Below, piece by piece: positions 1 through 10,247 of a DNA stretch of 64,000 nt (position 1 is its first letter; every line of letters begins with the position of its first letter). Source of the DNA: Tanypteryx hageni. Lineage: Eukaryota > Arthropoda > Insecta > Odonata > Petaluridae. A program made the translations under genes and the position numbers. The notes beneath the pieces were generated by a model, which worked only from the letters and a program-made list of their open reading frames with translations, did no database searches and was not told the origin of the DNA. The DNA is taken from contig CM054115.1 of the NCBI GenBank assembly GCA_028673005.1, forward strand, positions 195,804,370 to 195,868,369, given 5' to 3'.

Positions 1-1495
1 AATGTTTAATATATATTTTTTGTATTTGCTCAACAAATCATGTGAATATTTATGGTAAATATTATCCTTTTCCCGTTAAGGGTAAAAGGCTATCCACCCT
101 CAGAATTGGAGACAAATCAAATCTATGATCAATAGAGTATATCAAACAAGGAAGTTAGTAAATACAGATGCTCCTCCACTTACGAACTTTCAGAGATATG
201 AACAAACCTGTCCATATGTCCAGTTGCCTGTTCGAACCAAGGGTCATAAGTTCAACCACCATGCAATAGTTGATGTTGGTTGTTCTGCCTGAGCTGTTGC
301 CATTGTCTGCTGCTATGCAGTTAACTACGATGTTCTATGCACTTTTCACGAACATTATCAAGCCATTTAGTGTACATGCCGTACAACATGTTTGGTTAAG
401 ATAGTGAAGAAAAACTTGCCCTACTGCAATCTCCATTGAGGCCATGTTAGAAAATGTTTTAATGTGCAAAAAATCATTGCCCGAGGCAGAACTATGGCAA
501 GGCATTGCCTTGGGGTCTCGGCCCCGATGAGGCCTAAAAAAAATTATGAAATACACCTCATTTAGCGATTTAGTGGCATCTGCAGTGTAAAATACGACCG
601 TTGCTTGATATTTCAAATGTGTCAACGACAATGCCGCATTAACCATGGCTCAGGGGCAGATTGAGCTGCCGGGACATCAGGAAAAATCCCGGTGGTCCGA
701 TGCTGCCCCTGGGCTGGAGCTGCTTCAGCCAGGAGCCATTTCTTTTCTGTTTTCTAAAGCTATTTCAGCTATGCATGTGTCCATAAGACGGCGGCGTTGG
801 TAATAGGGACGATAGCTTGAGTGGGTGCAAAATAGTTTCCAGAAGGTCATATGCCCTTGTGTTAGTCTCTTCCAATTGTCTTATATTTATGCTCTCCTTG
901 GTTTTCCCAAACTCGAGCCTTCTCACACCCCTTCCCCTTGCAGTCCCGAGGCAAGAAAGTCCAAGGAGGACGTGGGATTTCCCTCCCTCCTGCGGTTCCT
1001 CTTTGTTTCCATGTGCATTCATTCAGGCACGCTTAAATGTTTTGCTTTATTGGTTGCTGCTCGTTTGAGTCGCTTTTGGGTTTTTTTCACTGCCTCTTAT
1101 TAGTAATTCCTATGCCTTGAGGACATATTCTCACACCACTGTTTTCAACCCCTTCTCCTTCAAAATTTCCTCCTCCCTCACATTTCACATCAGTGACATC
1201 GAAGAAGAGCAGTTTGTCTGCATTAGTTCTAATATGTCCATCGTTGTGGAAACGTCAGTCGAGTGGTGTGCATCTTTTAGTGTTTGAAGAGTCTGTCATC
1301 AAGTAATAGCAGGTTAGATTTCCTTGGGAATAATTGATATGTTTTTGTCTTTGCTCAAGAAGTTATGTCAATATTTAGTGTTAATATTATTCTTTTCCCA
1401 TTGATGAAAGCAGGTTTTTCACCCTGAGAGTTGGAGATAAACCAAGTCTACAATCAACCAAGTCTTTCATACCAGGAGGTTAGTATATATTTTTA
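1..1495 (+). repeat. Imperfect direct repeat pair, copies at about 1-170 and 1325-1495
   Basis: The first ~170 bases resemble 1325-1495 in the same orientation. Shared landmarks in order are a 'ttgctcaa' block, 'aatatt' runs, 'attcttttccc', 'caccctgagagttggaga' and an 'aggttagta' end. The copies are clearly diverged. The 1.15 kb between them (171-1324) has no coding homology that I can recognise. The pair could be long terminal repeats of an old retroelement, a diverged tandem duplication, or two insertions of one repeat. The left copy may continue beyond the window edge. Confidence 0.5.
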
Positions 1496-1523
1496 TTCGA
1501 TCTTTTTATTTATATCATTCACG

Positions 1524-1812
1524 CAGGGGTGAATCTCAAACTTCTCAAGGAGGGGCGATCGCCCCAGTCGCCCCCTTTCCTTGAGTCTTAAATTTCCGAT
1601 TACTCTTTGACTTGAATATCCTTAGCCTTGTCAGAATGGACCAAAGACAAAGTTCCCTTGTCAGAATATTTCTTTCGTTTGTACCTAATCTGTAATGTTG
1701 AAAGGAGGAATTCAGCGTGGAATTGGTTTGAGAATGCATCCATCAGAGGATGATGAGGACATACAAGGGGGAGGGATCACCCCCACCGCCTTGCCCCTTG
1801 GATCCGCCACTG
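1524..1812. mobile_element. Small non-autonomous hAT element (MITE) with perfect 8-bp target duplication
   Basis: The element begins CAGGGGTGAATC and ends as the inverse of CAGTGGCGGATCC, an imperfect terminal inverted repeat of the CAG type seen in hAT elements. It is flanked by identical 8-bp copies of CATTCACG at 1516-1523 and 1813-1820, the target-site duplication length expected for hAT. At 289 bp it carries no transposase. Its ends are G-rich against an AT-rich interior. Confidence 0.85.
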
Positions 1813-2149
1813 CATTCACGTTGTATGGTTAAATTATTTTTTAATTTTATTCAAATAAGTTTGTTGCTAAGTAGTTCATAGGTCTTCTTCTTTAAAATAA
1901 AAATATGGTCTGTACGTTCACGTCGATTTATTCATCGTAAATTATCTATTCTACTTTCACTTACAAAACGCTGTGCCCACAAAAGGAAAATGCCTGTATT
2001 TACATTCATAGCATCTTCATGGATAATTCATTTCACGCACTAAACTCTGCGTGTGCACTAAAAGACATTAAATGTATCTCTATTAATAAAAGCCTTGCTG
2101 TGTGTCTAATGCTGATGTCATCAATGGGGTTTAGCAACTTTTCGTCACA

Positions 2150-2350
2150 GAAAATTCGTCACTAAGATAATTGGTCATAGAGACAGTTGGTACCTGCGAC
2201 ATTTCGTCACATAAGACTTTTGGTATCTATGACATTTCGTCACAGGTGACATTTGGCACCTGCGACATTTCGTCACAAGCAGCATTTGGTACCTATGACA
2301 TTTCATCATAAATTACATTTGGTACCTATGACATTTGGTGCCTGCAACAT
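2150..2350. repeat. Degenerate minisatellite, unit about 36 bp
   Basis: About five imperfect copies of a unit built on 'ggtacctgcgacatttcgtcaca' lie in tandem. Units differ by substitutions and small indels. No coding signal is visible. The ~330 bp before it (1821-2149) holds no recognisable feature. Confidence 0.7.
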
Positions 2351-2639
2351 ATATTAAACATCATTGCAGCCTATGCAACAATGTTTCTGATATAATACGT
2401 ATATGTGATAAATAATAACGCCATAATTCAGAAACACGAAATCCTGATATTTTGAATAGTTTTAGGGAGAATGTATTCAAGAAATCATGTAAATAAAGAC
2501 TTGTTAATGATGTCCTCATCCCAAGCTCCATACTCCATGTCAAATACTAAGTGGAACATATATCGTGTGTCCATGAGTGATCACATTGCCCATACAGGCA
2601 CATTCAGCATTGAAAGGTTAATAGTTTGCCATATTTGTC

Positions 2640-2920
2640 TTAAATTGTGGTCAGCAATTATCCCTTGCTTCCTGTTGACGCATTCACCTTTCCATGCACT
2701 GTCTGTTTTGCCTCCGTCTCTTCAATTCATCCATGTCTATACATAATCATTTGTCACAACTTTCTCGCTTTTATGACATCCCTCCTAATGTTATTGTTTA
2801 ATCCTCCTTACATGTTGTATTAACCTGCCTCCACTTCCTCCTCTCATCCAACTTTTTTATCATCTCTTTTGTAACCCAGGCCTTTCTTATTTTCTTTGAG
2901 ATTATATCCCCTGTATGTTA
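2640..2920 (-). mobile_element. Fragment of a dispersed LINE-derived repeat, related to 47251-47535
   Basis: This stretch matches 47251-47535 base for base over long runs, for example the shared 'catgcactgtctgtttt' and 'tcaattcatccatgtc' blocks. The second copy lies next to a recognisable decayed reverse transcriptase on the minus strand, so both are probably the part of the same LINE upstream of its reverse transcriptase. No open frame remains here. The rest of 2351-3268 holds nothing I can identify. Confidence 0.55.
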
Positions 2921-3269
2921 AATGAGAAACCTAACTCCTTAACCATCAAGTTCAAATGTTAACAGAGAATTTCCCATTGTTGTGCAATGGTTTTGCTGGT
3001 ATATGTTGTTGTTTATTTGGAAGAAATTTTGTTCCATGCAAAGGTGTGTTAATAGGACGTATTCATCAACTATTTTTGTGGTAGGTATTGTTCTTTGAGC
3101 CCTGATTCAAGGAAATTTAGTGTTTCTTCTATAGGGAAAGCGCGATGCAGCAATGTTTGTAAGTAAAATATGATATGCAAAATAGGTATTAACAAATTTC
3201 ATATTTTACGTAAATCTACAAAAAAAACTCAGGAGGAATCAAGAGAAAACTTCTAATGTTATCATTTTT

Positions 3270-3895
3270 TAAAAAATTTCAAACATTTTCGCTATGCAAT
3301 TGTGAAAATTTAAAAACCTCATCTGGCCATACGGGTGGGATTTAATAAATCTCTTACGGGATTGAGGGGTTAAGGGGTTCTTTTTGGAGATTTTTGTGTA
3401 GGGTCCTTCTTCTAACATAGTATTGACCTTTTCACAGTACTGTTGTTTTTCCATTATGACCACCGCGTTTCCATTGTCTGCCTTCAAATAAAAGCAGTCC
3501 TTGTTATTTAGTGTTTTAATGGTATTGTATTCTAAGTGGCAAATGTGTTTTATATTTGATGTTTTGGAGAGATTCTGTTTAATTTGTAGTAAGGATGAGT
3601 TTCTAATAATATTTTTCGTATTTTCAGGTAATGATTTTACTGTTGATTCAATGCCTGCAACGAGGTCTTCTGTTAGAGGTTTCTTGTAAGGGAGGGTTTG
3701 GGTCTTTTTCCAAAAGTGTGATTTCTTCTTTTGTGAATGTTTTGTCAGAAAGGTTGGTTATATTACTGTTGGGTGGTTTGGTGTTATTTTGTCTATTTCG
3801 TGGTTTTGCATAGATTAGGGCGTAAACTTTTCTACGGAGTTTTACCATTTTATTGTGCACTTTTTGTTGCATGACTATATATGTATTTTGTTCAT
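3270..3895 (-). pseudogene. Penelope-like element fragment, region N-terminal to the reverse transcriptase
   Basis: Two minus-strand reading pieces (3648-3872 and 3269-3487) join in order into a typical Penelope-like stretch. The first carries NLSDKTFTKEEITLLEK, matching the conserved 'NLS...L...E..LLEKG' region. The second carries KADNGNAVVIMEKQQY and ISKKNPLTP, matching the conserved 'KADKGN..V.......Y' block and the downstream 'KNP' motif. A stretch with frame breaks lies between them (3488-3647), where KNIIRNSSLL-like residues can be read. The element is truncated: neither the catalytic YxDD block nor the GIY-YIG domain is present here. It abuts the 5' end of the LINE that starts near 3899. 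Confidence 0.75.
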
Positions 3896-4234
3896 GTAGA
3901 GGTCCCTCCCTAAGGACTGCATAACCTTACAGAGGTGGGAGGGTTTGTGTACTCTTACGAACCAAAGAGCTATGCCGGCGGGAGATAATTCTCCTGGTAG
4001 GACCATCCAAGCCGGAAAGGTCTGAGGGGAAGAGTCAGACTAAGAAGCAGTCTTGGGGTTTTTACATCCCCCTGTGCAAGGGCAGCAGCTTGCAAAGTAC
4101 CTCTGTAGGTGGTGATCATGTGGATCTAAACAGATACAGATGGGTAATCACTCTGTGAAACTGCGATGAGGAAAGCAAGGGGAAACTACCTCATTATATT
4201 TCCCATGATAGGCTGAAAAGCTGAAAATACCTCT

Positions 4235-5218
4235 ATGGATCTTTCTGGGGTAAAATATTCCGGAGGTAAAATAGTCCCCCAATCGGATCTCCGGGTGGGG
4301 ACTACCCTAGGGGATGCACAGAGGAAATGTAACATTAATAAGAAAGCAAGTAGTGAGAAATTAAAAATAGGCACATGGAATGTTAGGACTATGAATTCAG
4401 GGTGTAAACTAGAGAACTTAAAAAGGGAAATGAGAAGGAATGATGTAGGTATAGTAGGTCTTAGTGAAGTTCGGTGGGAAGGAGAAGGCGAGATAAATTC
4501 AGACGAATTTAAGATTATTTACTCGGGAGGGGAGAAAAAGGAAAGGGGAGTGGGGATTATAATGAGAAAAGAGATAGCTGAAAGAATTAGCAAGGTAGTG
4601 ACAGTTAATGATAGATTAATAGCCGTAAAACTTCAGATGGAGCCAGTGGAAATGCTTATAATTCAAGTGTATATGCCAACAACTAATGCTGGCGACGACG
4701 AAGTAGATGAAATGTATGAACAGATTATGGAGATATTGGAGGAGGAGGGAAAAGGAAGGATCACCACCATAGTAATGGGTGATTGGAACAGTGTAGTCGG
4801 AGAGGGACAGGAAGATAACATAGTGGGAAAATATGGACTAGGGAAGAGAAATGAAAGAGGGGATAAACTTGTGGAATTCTGCCATAGAAATAGGTTGATT
4901 GTAACTAGTACATGGTTTAAGCATCACCAGCGGAGACTTTACACATGGAGAAGCCCAGGAGACCAGAAACGATACCAGATTGATTACATACTAGTCAATG
5001 AAAGATTTAGAAATAGCATTAAAAATGTGAAAACACTACCAGGGGCAGATATCGATTCTGACCACAACCTTTTGGTGGCAAATACACAATGTAGACTGAA
5101 AAGCGTTAAGATAAACATAAGAGTTAACAAGAAATGGAACATGACTTTCTCCATACCTGTAATATTTCTAAAAATTCCAAATAGGTTAAATGATAATAAA
5201 TATTTGAAGAAACTGTGA
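4235..5218 (+). CDS. LINE endonuclease domain (APE-like), N-terminal half of a split polyprotein
   Basis: The 327-residue frame encodes the endonuclease that nicks target DNA for target-primed reverse transcription. Family motifs appear in order: KIGTWNVRTM near residue 46 (metal-binding Asn), LSEVRWEGEG (catalytic Glu), VMGDWNSVVG, QIDYILVNERF, and the SDHNLLVA block carrying the conserved Asp-His pair. After NKKWN the frame runs into foreign residues (MTFSIPVIFLKIPN...) and stops; those come from an inserted piece of dispersed family M. The true continuation (LEELLKNKEA) is in the frame starting at 5522. The first Met at 4235 is used because the leader before it is not open. The domain looks intact, but as it stands it is separated from the reverse transcriptase. 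Confidence 0.85.
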   Translation: MDLSGVKYSGGKIVPQSDLRVGTTLGDAQRKCNINKKASSEKLKIGTWNVRTMNSGCKLENLKREMRRNDVGIVGLSEVRWEGEGEINSDEFKIIYSGGEKKERGVGIIMRKEIAERISKVVTVNDRLIAVKLQMEPVEMLIIQVYMPTTNAGDDEVDEMYEQIMEILEEEGKGRITTIVMGDWNSVVGEGQEDNIVGKYGLGKRNERGDKLVEFCHRNRLIVTSTWFKHHQRRLYTWRSPGDQKRYQIDYILVNERFRNSIKNVKTLPGADIDSDHNLLVANTQCRLKSVKINIRVNKKWNMTFSIPVIFLKIPNRLNDNKYLKKL

Positions 5219-5550
5219 GAAAAATTCAAAAGACCTTACAAAGAACAGAAATAAATTCAGAGCACCCACAAAATTCTAGTCACAGACCACAACCTTTTGG
5301 TGGCAAATATACAATGTAGACTGAAGAGTGTTAAGAGAAACATAAGAGTTAACAAGAAATGGAACATGACTTTCTCCATACCTGTAATATTTCTAAAAAT
5401 TCCAAATAGGTTAAATGATAATAAATATTTGAAGAAACTGTGAGAAAAATTCAAAAGACCTTACAAAGAACAGAAATAAATTCAGAGCACCCACAAAATT
5501 CTAGTCACAGACCACAACCTTTTGGTGGCAAATATACAATGTAGACTGAA
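5060..5550 (+). repeat. 225-bp tandem duplication inside the LINE, containing a piece of repeat family M
   Basis: Unit 1 is 5060-5284, unit 2 is 5285-5509, and a third partial unit from 5510 continues into the reverse transcriptase frame. The spacing is exactly 225 bp both times. Each complete unit holds LINE sequence coding SDHNLLVA...NKKWN, then about 140 bp of family M beginning 'atgactttctccatacc' and stopping at 'ctagtcaca'. The LINE part of units 2 and 3 is identical where compared, while unit 1 differs at several bases. This fits insertion of family M into the LINE followed by unequal exchange, truncating M at its far side. Confidence 0.9.
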
Positions 5551-7642
5551 GAGTGTTAAGAGAAACATAAGAGTTAACAAGAAATGGAACTTAGAGGAAC
5601 TTCTTAAAAACAAGGAGGCTATCATGACTGAGCTGGAGGAAAGGTTGGGGGAGAGAGCTGAAGAAAATAGAAAGAATGTAGATGAGGAGTGGAGATACAT
5701 CCATAGCAACATTAAAGATGTAATGGAAAAGAAGGTAGGAAAGATAACGGGTGAAAGAAACAAAAAACCCTGGATCACAGCAGCCATGCTGCAAAAAATG
5801 AAAGAGTGGAGAAAGTGGAAGAACATAAACACTGAAGAAGGCCAAAGAAAGTACAAGGAGTTAAATAATGCTTTAAGAAGGGAAACAGATAAAGCCAGAG
5901 AACAGTGGATAAATGAGAAATGCGAGGAGATTGTCGAATGTGAAAGAATTTGTAGAACAGACCTCATGTATAGCAAAGCAAGGGAACTATTCAAGAAAAA
6001 AGCAAGAAAGATAGGACGTAAAGGAATCATGAACAAAAGTGGTAAAATAGTATCGGAGCCAGACAATGTAAAGAATGTCTGGAAAGAATACATTGAGGTT
6101 CTGTATGACAAAGAAGGAATGCCAAGAAATATTGAAATAAATGAAAAAGAGGATGTGGAAGAAGATCAGCTAGGACCAAGTATTCTCGAGTCTGAAGTTA
6201 AAAGAGCAATTGATGACATGAAAAGAAGAAAGGCTGTTGGGAGTGATGATATACCCGTGGACGTTCTTAAGGTTTTGGGGTCTAAAGCAGTTAAGCAACT
6301 CACAAAATTTTTTAACCAAGTATATGATACTGGCATATGGCCTGAAGATTTTTTAGATGTTGTGATGGTACCACTGGAGAAAAAGAACAATGCAAAATGT
6401 TGTAAGGATTACAGAACTATTAGTTTAATTTCTCATACAGCTAAAGTTCTAACCAGAATAATAACCAAAAGAATTGAATGTAAAATAGAAAAGGAGCTGC
6501 AAGATAATCAGTTTGGTTTTAGAAGAGGAAGGGGGACTAGAGATGCTATAGGATGTATGAGGATGATGACAGAAAGAGCGCTAGAAGTCAATAAAGGTAT
6601 GTATTTTTGTTTTGTAGATTGGGAGAAAGCTTTTGACCGAGTGAAATGGGATAAAATGCTGGGTATTTTAAACAAAATAGGAATAGATTGGAAAGATAAA
6701 AGACTGCTTAAAAACCTTTACTTTGATCAAAAGATTAGAGTCAGGGTTGAAGGAGAAGAAACAGAAAGTACTTCAATAGGGAGGGGAGTGAGGCAGGGTT
6801 GTCCTATTTCACCAGCGATATTTAATATTTATGCAGAAACAATAACAGAAGAAGCGTTGATGGAAGAGAAAGGATTTAAGATAGGAGGTGAAAGTATTAC
6901 CACCATTAAATACGCAGATGATCAGGGCTTAATAGCAGAAGGCGAGAAAGAGCTTCAGAGGATGACAGACAGACTAGTGGAGGTTGGCCAACAATATGGA
7001 ATGAAGATCAATGCAGAAAAAACGAAAGTCATGGTGGTTTCAAAGGAACATAAAGAATTAAATATAATGGTAAATGGCCTAAAATTGGAACAAGTAAGTA
7101 GTTTCAAATATCTCGGCAGTATTTTAGCACAGGACCGAAGTAGTACACAGGACATCAGAAGTAGGATTGCAATGGCAAAAGCAGCATTTAACGAGAAGAA
7201 GGAGCTTTTCACAAGCAAGAAAATAAATTTAGAAACAAGGAAGAAATTAGCAAAATGCTACATATGGAGCATAGCTCTTTATGGTGCAGAGACGTGGACA
7301 GTAAGGAGGAAGGAGGAAAAATATTTAGAAAGTTTTGAGATGTGGGTATGGAGAAGAATGATGAAAGTGAAATGGACAGAGAGGAAGAGAAACGAAGAAG
7401 TATTAGAAATGGTGGGAGAAGAAAGGATGCTAATAAAAACAATCAGGAAAAGAAAAGCAAATTGGATAGGGCACATATTGAGAAGACAGTGTTTACAAAG
7501 GACGATCTTAGAAGGAAAAATTAGTGGAAGAAGAGGAAGAGGGAGAAAAAGAATAGGAATATTAGATAATATAAAGGAGGGATATAATACTTATAGAGGT
7601 ATAAAAGAGGCTTCTAGGGAGAGAGAGAAATGGAGGCAGTGA
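5522..7642 (+). CDS. LINE reverse transcriptase, C-terminal part of a split polyprotein
   Basis: A 706-residue frame carries RNA-dependent DNA polymerase motifs in order: GSDDIPVDVLK, KDYRTISLIS, FGFRRGRGTRDAI, CFVDWEKAFDRVKW, GVRQGCPISPAIFNIYAE, then the catalytic KYADDQGLIA and the KTKVMVV block. The C-terminal region has the usual RTE-type ALYGAETWT, ESFEMWVWRRMMKVKWT and ANWIGHILRR stretches. The polymerase itself is uninterrupted and keeps the YADD active site. The N-terminal ~20 residues repeat the tail of the endonuclease frame because of the 225-bp tandem duplication. Without that duplication the two frames would be one long frame of the usual RTE organisation. This is the best preserved long coding region in the window. 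Confidence 0.9.
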   Translation: MVANIQCRLKSVKRNIRVNKKWNLEELLKNKEAIMTELEERLGERAEENRKNVDEEWRYIHSNIKDVMEKKVGKITGERNKKPWITAAMLQKMKEWRKWKNINTEEGQRKYKELNNALRRETDKAREQWINEKCEEIVECERICRTDLMYSKARELFKKKARKIGRKGIMNKSGKIVSEPDNVKNVWKEYIEVLYDKEGMPRNIEINEKEDVEEDQLGPSILESEVKRAIDDMKRRKAVGSDDIPVDVLKVLGSKAVKQLTKFFNQVYDTGIWPEDFLDVVMVPLEKKNNAKCCKDYRTISLISHTAKVLTRIITKRIECKIEKELQDNQFGFRRGRGTRDAIGCMRMMTERALEVNKGMYFCFVDWEKAFDRVKWDKMLGILNKIGIDWKDKRLLKNLYFDQKIRVRVEGEETESTSIGRGVRQGCPISPAIFNIYAETITEEALMEEKGFKIGGESITTIKYADDQGLIAEGEKELQRMTDRLVEVGQQYGMKINAEKTKVMVVSKEHKELNIMVNGLKLEQVSSFKYLGSILAQDRSSTQDIRSRIAMAKAAFNEKKELFTSKKINLETRKKLAKCYIWSIALYGAETWTVRRKEEKYLESFEMWVWRRMMKVKWTERKRNEEVLEMVGEERMLIKTIRKRKANWIGHILRRQCLQRTILEGKISGRRGRGRKRIGILDNIKEGYNTYRGIKEASREREKWRQ

Positions 7643-7794
7643 TTCAGTTAAAAGCTGTCTTCGGACAAAAGCATGATGATGATGATGAGGAGAGGTCCCA
7701 AAGAGACAGATAGAAGACTGATAGATTTTTGGATAGTTTAAGATGCAAGTTATATGCCTCTGATTCTAGAAAGGGCCGTTTTCTGTATAATTTT

Positions 7795-8441
7795 TACTTT
7801 CTCCATGCACGAACTATAGAGAGAAAGTATTGTTTTCATGAAAAAAATCGAAATCAAGATTTCAACGGAAATACATGTTTTAAGGTCCCCTGAACATGTT
7901 TTGACTATTTTCTTGATGATGTCTGTGTGTGTCTGTGACCAGGATTTTGTGGGTGCTCTAACTCAAGAACTATTAATCAGATCAGTGTGAAATTTTATAT
8001 TTGACTTTGCTGATTAGTTTTTGGTAAAAATCAGTCAACCAGAAGTAGGTGTTTACTCTTGCCTCTAATCCATTTTTTAAAAAATATTTGCTTTAATATT
8101 TGATAAATATAAAAAAGTACTGGAATAAAAGTTGTAGGAAATTTAATTTTTTACAACCTTTGTTTGACACATTTTCTCATATAGTACTAAAGAGATATTG
8201 TAAAAACTATATTTTTTAGCTGCCACCATCACACCACCTACCAGCGACTATTGTAAACACTTTACGCTCCTTTTTATATTCTTAATCGTTGTAGCTTCGG
8301 GGCTACATCCAATATTAGAAGGCTACAGTTTGAGTTTATTTCTGTACTTGGTAAAGTCTTTAAATTTTTCTCACAGTTCTTTAAAATATTATCATTTAAC
8401 CTATTTGGAATTATTAGAAATATTACAGGCATGGAGAAAGT
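7795..8441. mobile_element. Dispersed repeat family M, copy 1 (full length, MITE-like)
   Basis: The copy starts 'tactttctccatgc' and ends 'gcatggagaaagt', so its ends are short inverted repeats (core CTTTCTCCAT). Internal landmarks recur in every copy: 'tttcatgaaaaaaatc', 'aggtcccctgaac', 'ttttgtgggtgctct', 'ggtaaaaatcagtcaacc', 'aaaagttgtaggaaattt' and 'gctgccaccaccacacc'. No coding capacity is visible. Other copies or pieces lie at 5147-5509, 22287-23750, 48340-48832, 56079-56728 and 57110-57530. No target duplication is clear. The ~760 bp to its right (8442-9205) is AT-rich with nothing recognisable. Confidence 0.75.
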
Positions 8442-9205
8442 GGACACATCAGATTTTTTGATTTCAAGATTTATCCATTTTTAGGCTGGTTTACAAAGGA
8501 AACACCTTATGAAATGGTCCTGTCTGTGTGTAAGTAAATGAATAAATAGATACACTCTTAATAAACTTGGCTCTTTCAATACTGATTTTATTGTTAATCT
8601 TACTGTAAAAAAATGAGCAAGTTTAACCACTCATCTGGGTATTTAATTTTTCGAAACTGGAGGTGGGCATTTAAATTGCAATTGAGGTGAATCAAATAGC
8701 AAATCGATTAAAAAATATGTTAATTATTCAGTATTTGAGTTGCTTATTCTTAAAATGTGTGCCTTAAACTATTTTTACCGCAAGACATGAATTAAAATGT
8801 TAATATATATTTATTATTACAATAAAAATTGAATTTGTTAATAATATTTAATGAACACAAATTCCTAAAATATGGTATAAAGACATTAAAAATTTACACA
8901 ACTACTAAGTGATTAAAAAAAGGAAAAAATAATAATATTATAAATAACATAAATGTTGTTACTTTTAAAATTAGGGTAATGGAAATGCAACTCGCAAAGC
9001 AAAGTCAGGGTCTAAATACGAAAAGTGTATCTTTTCCAAATAAAGAAGTGAAGCCCATTTACTGCCAAGGTGGTAAACTAAAAGGATGCAGGTAGTTGCC
9101 GGAGAAGCTGCGTGTCGAAGTCATACAAGAAAACATAACCCGAAAAGGTGAAAGCTTTTTGGGCTTGAGCCCTTTGTCATCATCACAGAGTAACTCATAT
9201 ACATA

Positions 9206-9968
9206 CAGGGTGTTCCTAAATTATACTGACAAAATGATAGGAGTTGTACGGCAGCATGCCCGATGTGCAAAACACCTACTCCCTATGTCCGGAGCAGTTT
9301 CCTGTATGAGGTACAAGATGAGAAATCTCGTACCTAAGCACCCGATGTTAAGGCAACCCGTCCATTGGGCAGCTCACTCCCCAGATCTCAATCCTTTGAA
9401 TTTTTTTGTTTGGGGTCACATCAAGAGCCTCATGTATGAAAATGCAGTCAGTCAAGAGGCAGACTTTTTCCCTCGCATCCAGGCTGCTTGTGATTCAATC
9501 CACAACACGGCGGGAATTTTCGAACGAATGAGGCAATCATTGTTCAGGTTTGCAGGTTGGGGGCCAACAGTTCGAGCACCTCCTTTACTGAATCTTGTCC
9601 AGTACTCAGTACGGTAATTGTGGATAAATAAAACATGCTGTTACGTCGTGAAGTTCCATTTTTTTTTCTTCTAACTCAGCAAGTACACTTGGCACCGAAT
9701 GAACCATCCGCAATCCATACACTCGTGTCTGCAAGCAATACTAAGTAAACAGAGTGAGCAAAACATTTCACCATACACCGAGGGAGCACATCACAGGTGG
9801 TGGGCAAAGCACAAAGAGTGCCTTAACACCGGACACTTAGGTACGAGATTTCTCACCTTGTAGCTCAAAAAGGAAACTGCTCCGGACACACGGACCGGGT
9901 GTTTTGCACATCGGGCATACTGCCCTACAGCCCCTATTATTTTGTCGGTATAATTTAGGAACACCCTG
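9206..9968 (+). mobile_element. Tc1/mariner-superfamily element with ~150-bp inverted ends, internally deleted
   Basis: The ends CAGGGTGTTCCTAAATTATAC (9206 onward) and their inverse (ending 9968) pair over roughly 150 bp, through blocks such as 'cagtttcct', 'gagaaatctcgtacctaag' and 'ttaaggca'. TA lies immediately outside each end (9204-9205, 9969-9970), as for Tc1/mariner insertions. At 763 bp it is too short for a whole transposase, and only the 3' part of one remains. Confidence 0.8.
9352..9615 (+). pseudogene. C-terminal transposase remnant of the 9.2-kb Tc/mariner-type element
   Basis: The translated stretch HWAAHSPDLNPLNFFVWG continues into HIKSLMYENAV and GIFERMRQSLFR, the usual order at the C-terminus of DDE transposases of this superfamily. 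In relatives the block reads SPDLNPxDFFLWG with the third catalytic acid in the DFF position; here that position is Asn, so even this part would be inactive. The reading frame opens upstream at 9096 outside the element, so the apparent 173-residue protein is an artefact of the inverted end being open. The N-terminal binding domain and first catalytic acids are missing. Confidence 0.7.
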
Positions 9969-10095
9969 TATATATATATATACATACAAGTATAAAATAA
10001 ATTGAGTGTCATAAACTATCTTACTTTGATCAAAAGTATACAATTCCAAGAAAGAATAGAATTAATCCATGCATTTCTAAAAAACATTTGCTTAC

Positions 10096-10247
10096 ATAGG
10101 CTTTGGCAAGTCTGTAGACATTATCCAGCAAGCTACCCGTGGTCTCATCAATGAAAACTTTGGCTACACTCTTGTTGGCCATCCGACTCAATATCTTCTT
10201 TTGAGCTCTCAGCCCTATGTCTTTTGCTTTGAAGCTTTCTGCCATAA
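10096..10247 (-). CDS. TNFAIP8 (TIPE) family protein, first coding exon
   Basis: This exon encodes 50 residues starting at an ATG (10245-10243): MAESFKAKDIGLRAQKKILS, then RMANKSVAKVFIDETTGSLL and DNVYRLAKAY. This is the N-terminus of the TNFAIP8/TIPE family, small cytosolic helical proteins with a lipid-binding cavity linked to phosphoinositide signalling, cell survival and immune homeostasis. The exon follows a pyrimidine-rich tract ending in AG (10249-10248) and ends in phase 0 before a GTAAGC donor (10095). Family members continue with a charged 'NK..AEK.IKN' helix; I could not find that exon in 1-10095, so it is either decayed beyond my reading or, more probably, lies left of the window. 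No stop or frameshift interrupts the exon, unlike nearly everything else here, which argues for a live host gene. Two bases (TT) precede the ATG, so the upstream exon is probably 5' untranslated. Confidence 0.88.

Larger units (their letters stand above)
3899..7690 (+). mobile_element. RTE-type non-LTR retrotransposon (LINE), near full length
   Basis: The element has a GC-richer 5' leader (about 3899-4234), an endonuclease frame, a reverse transcriptase frame and a 3' end of short GAT/ATG repeats at 7672-7689. A single long endonuclease plus reverse transcriptase frame and a short tandem-repeat tail are characteristic of the RTE clade. The frame is split at 5219-5521 by a tandem duplication described separately. 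The second LINE at 60.2-62.1 kb is of the same type and has a similar ATC/GAT tail. The 5' boundary is placed where the Penelope fragment stops and is approximate. Confidence 0.85.

Noticed and set aside
335..646. 103-residue minus-strand frame
   Set aside because: No recognisable domain or motif and no splice-site context; treated as chance.
5482..6111. 209-residue minus-strand frame opposite the LINE
   Set aside because: It is the complement of the A-rich reverse transcriptase gene; the hydrophobic translation is a shadow.
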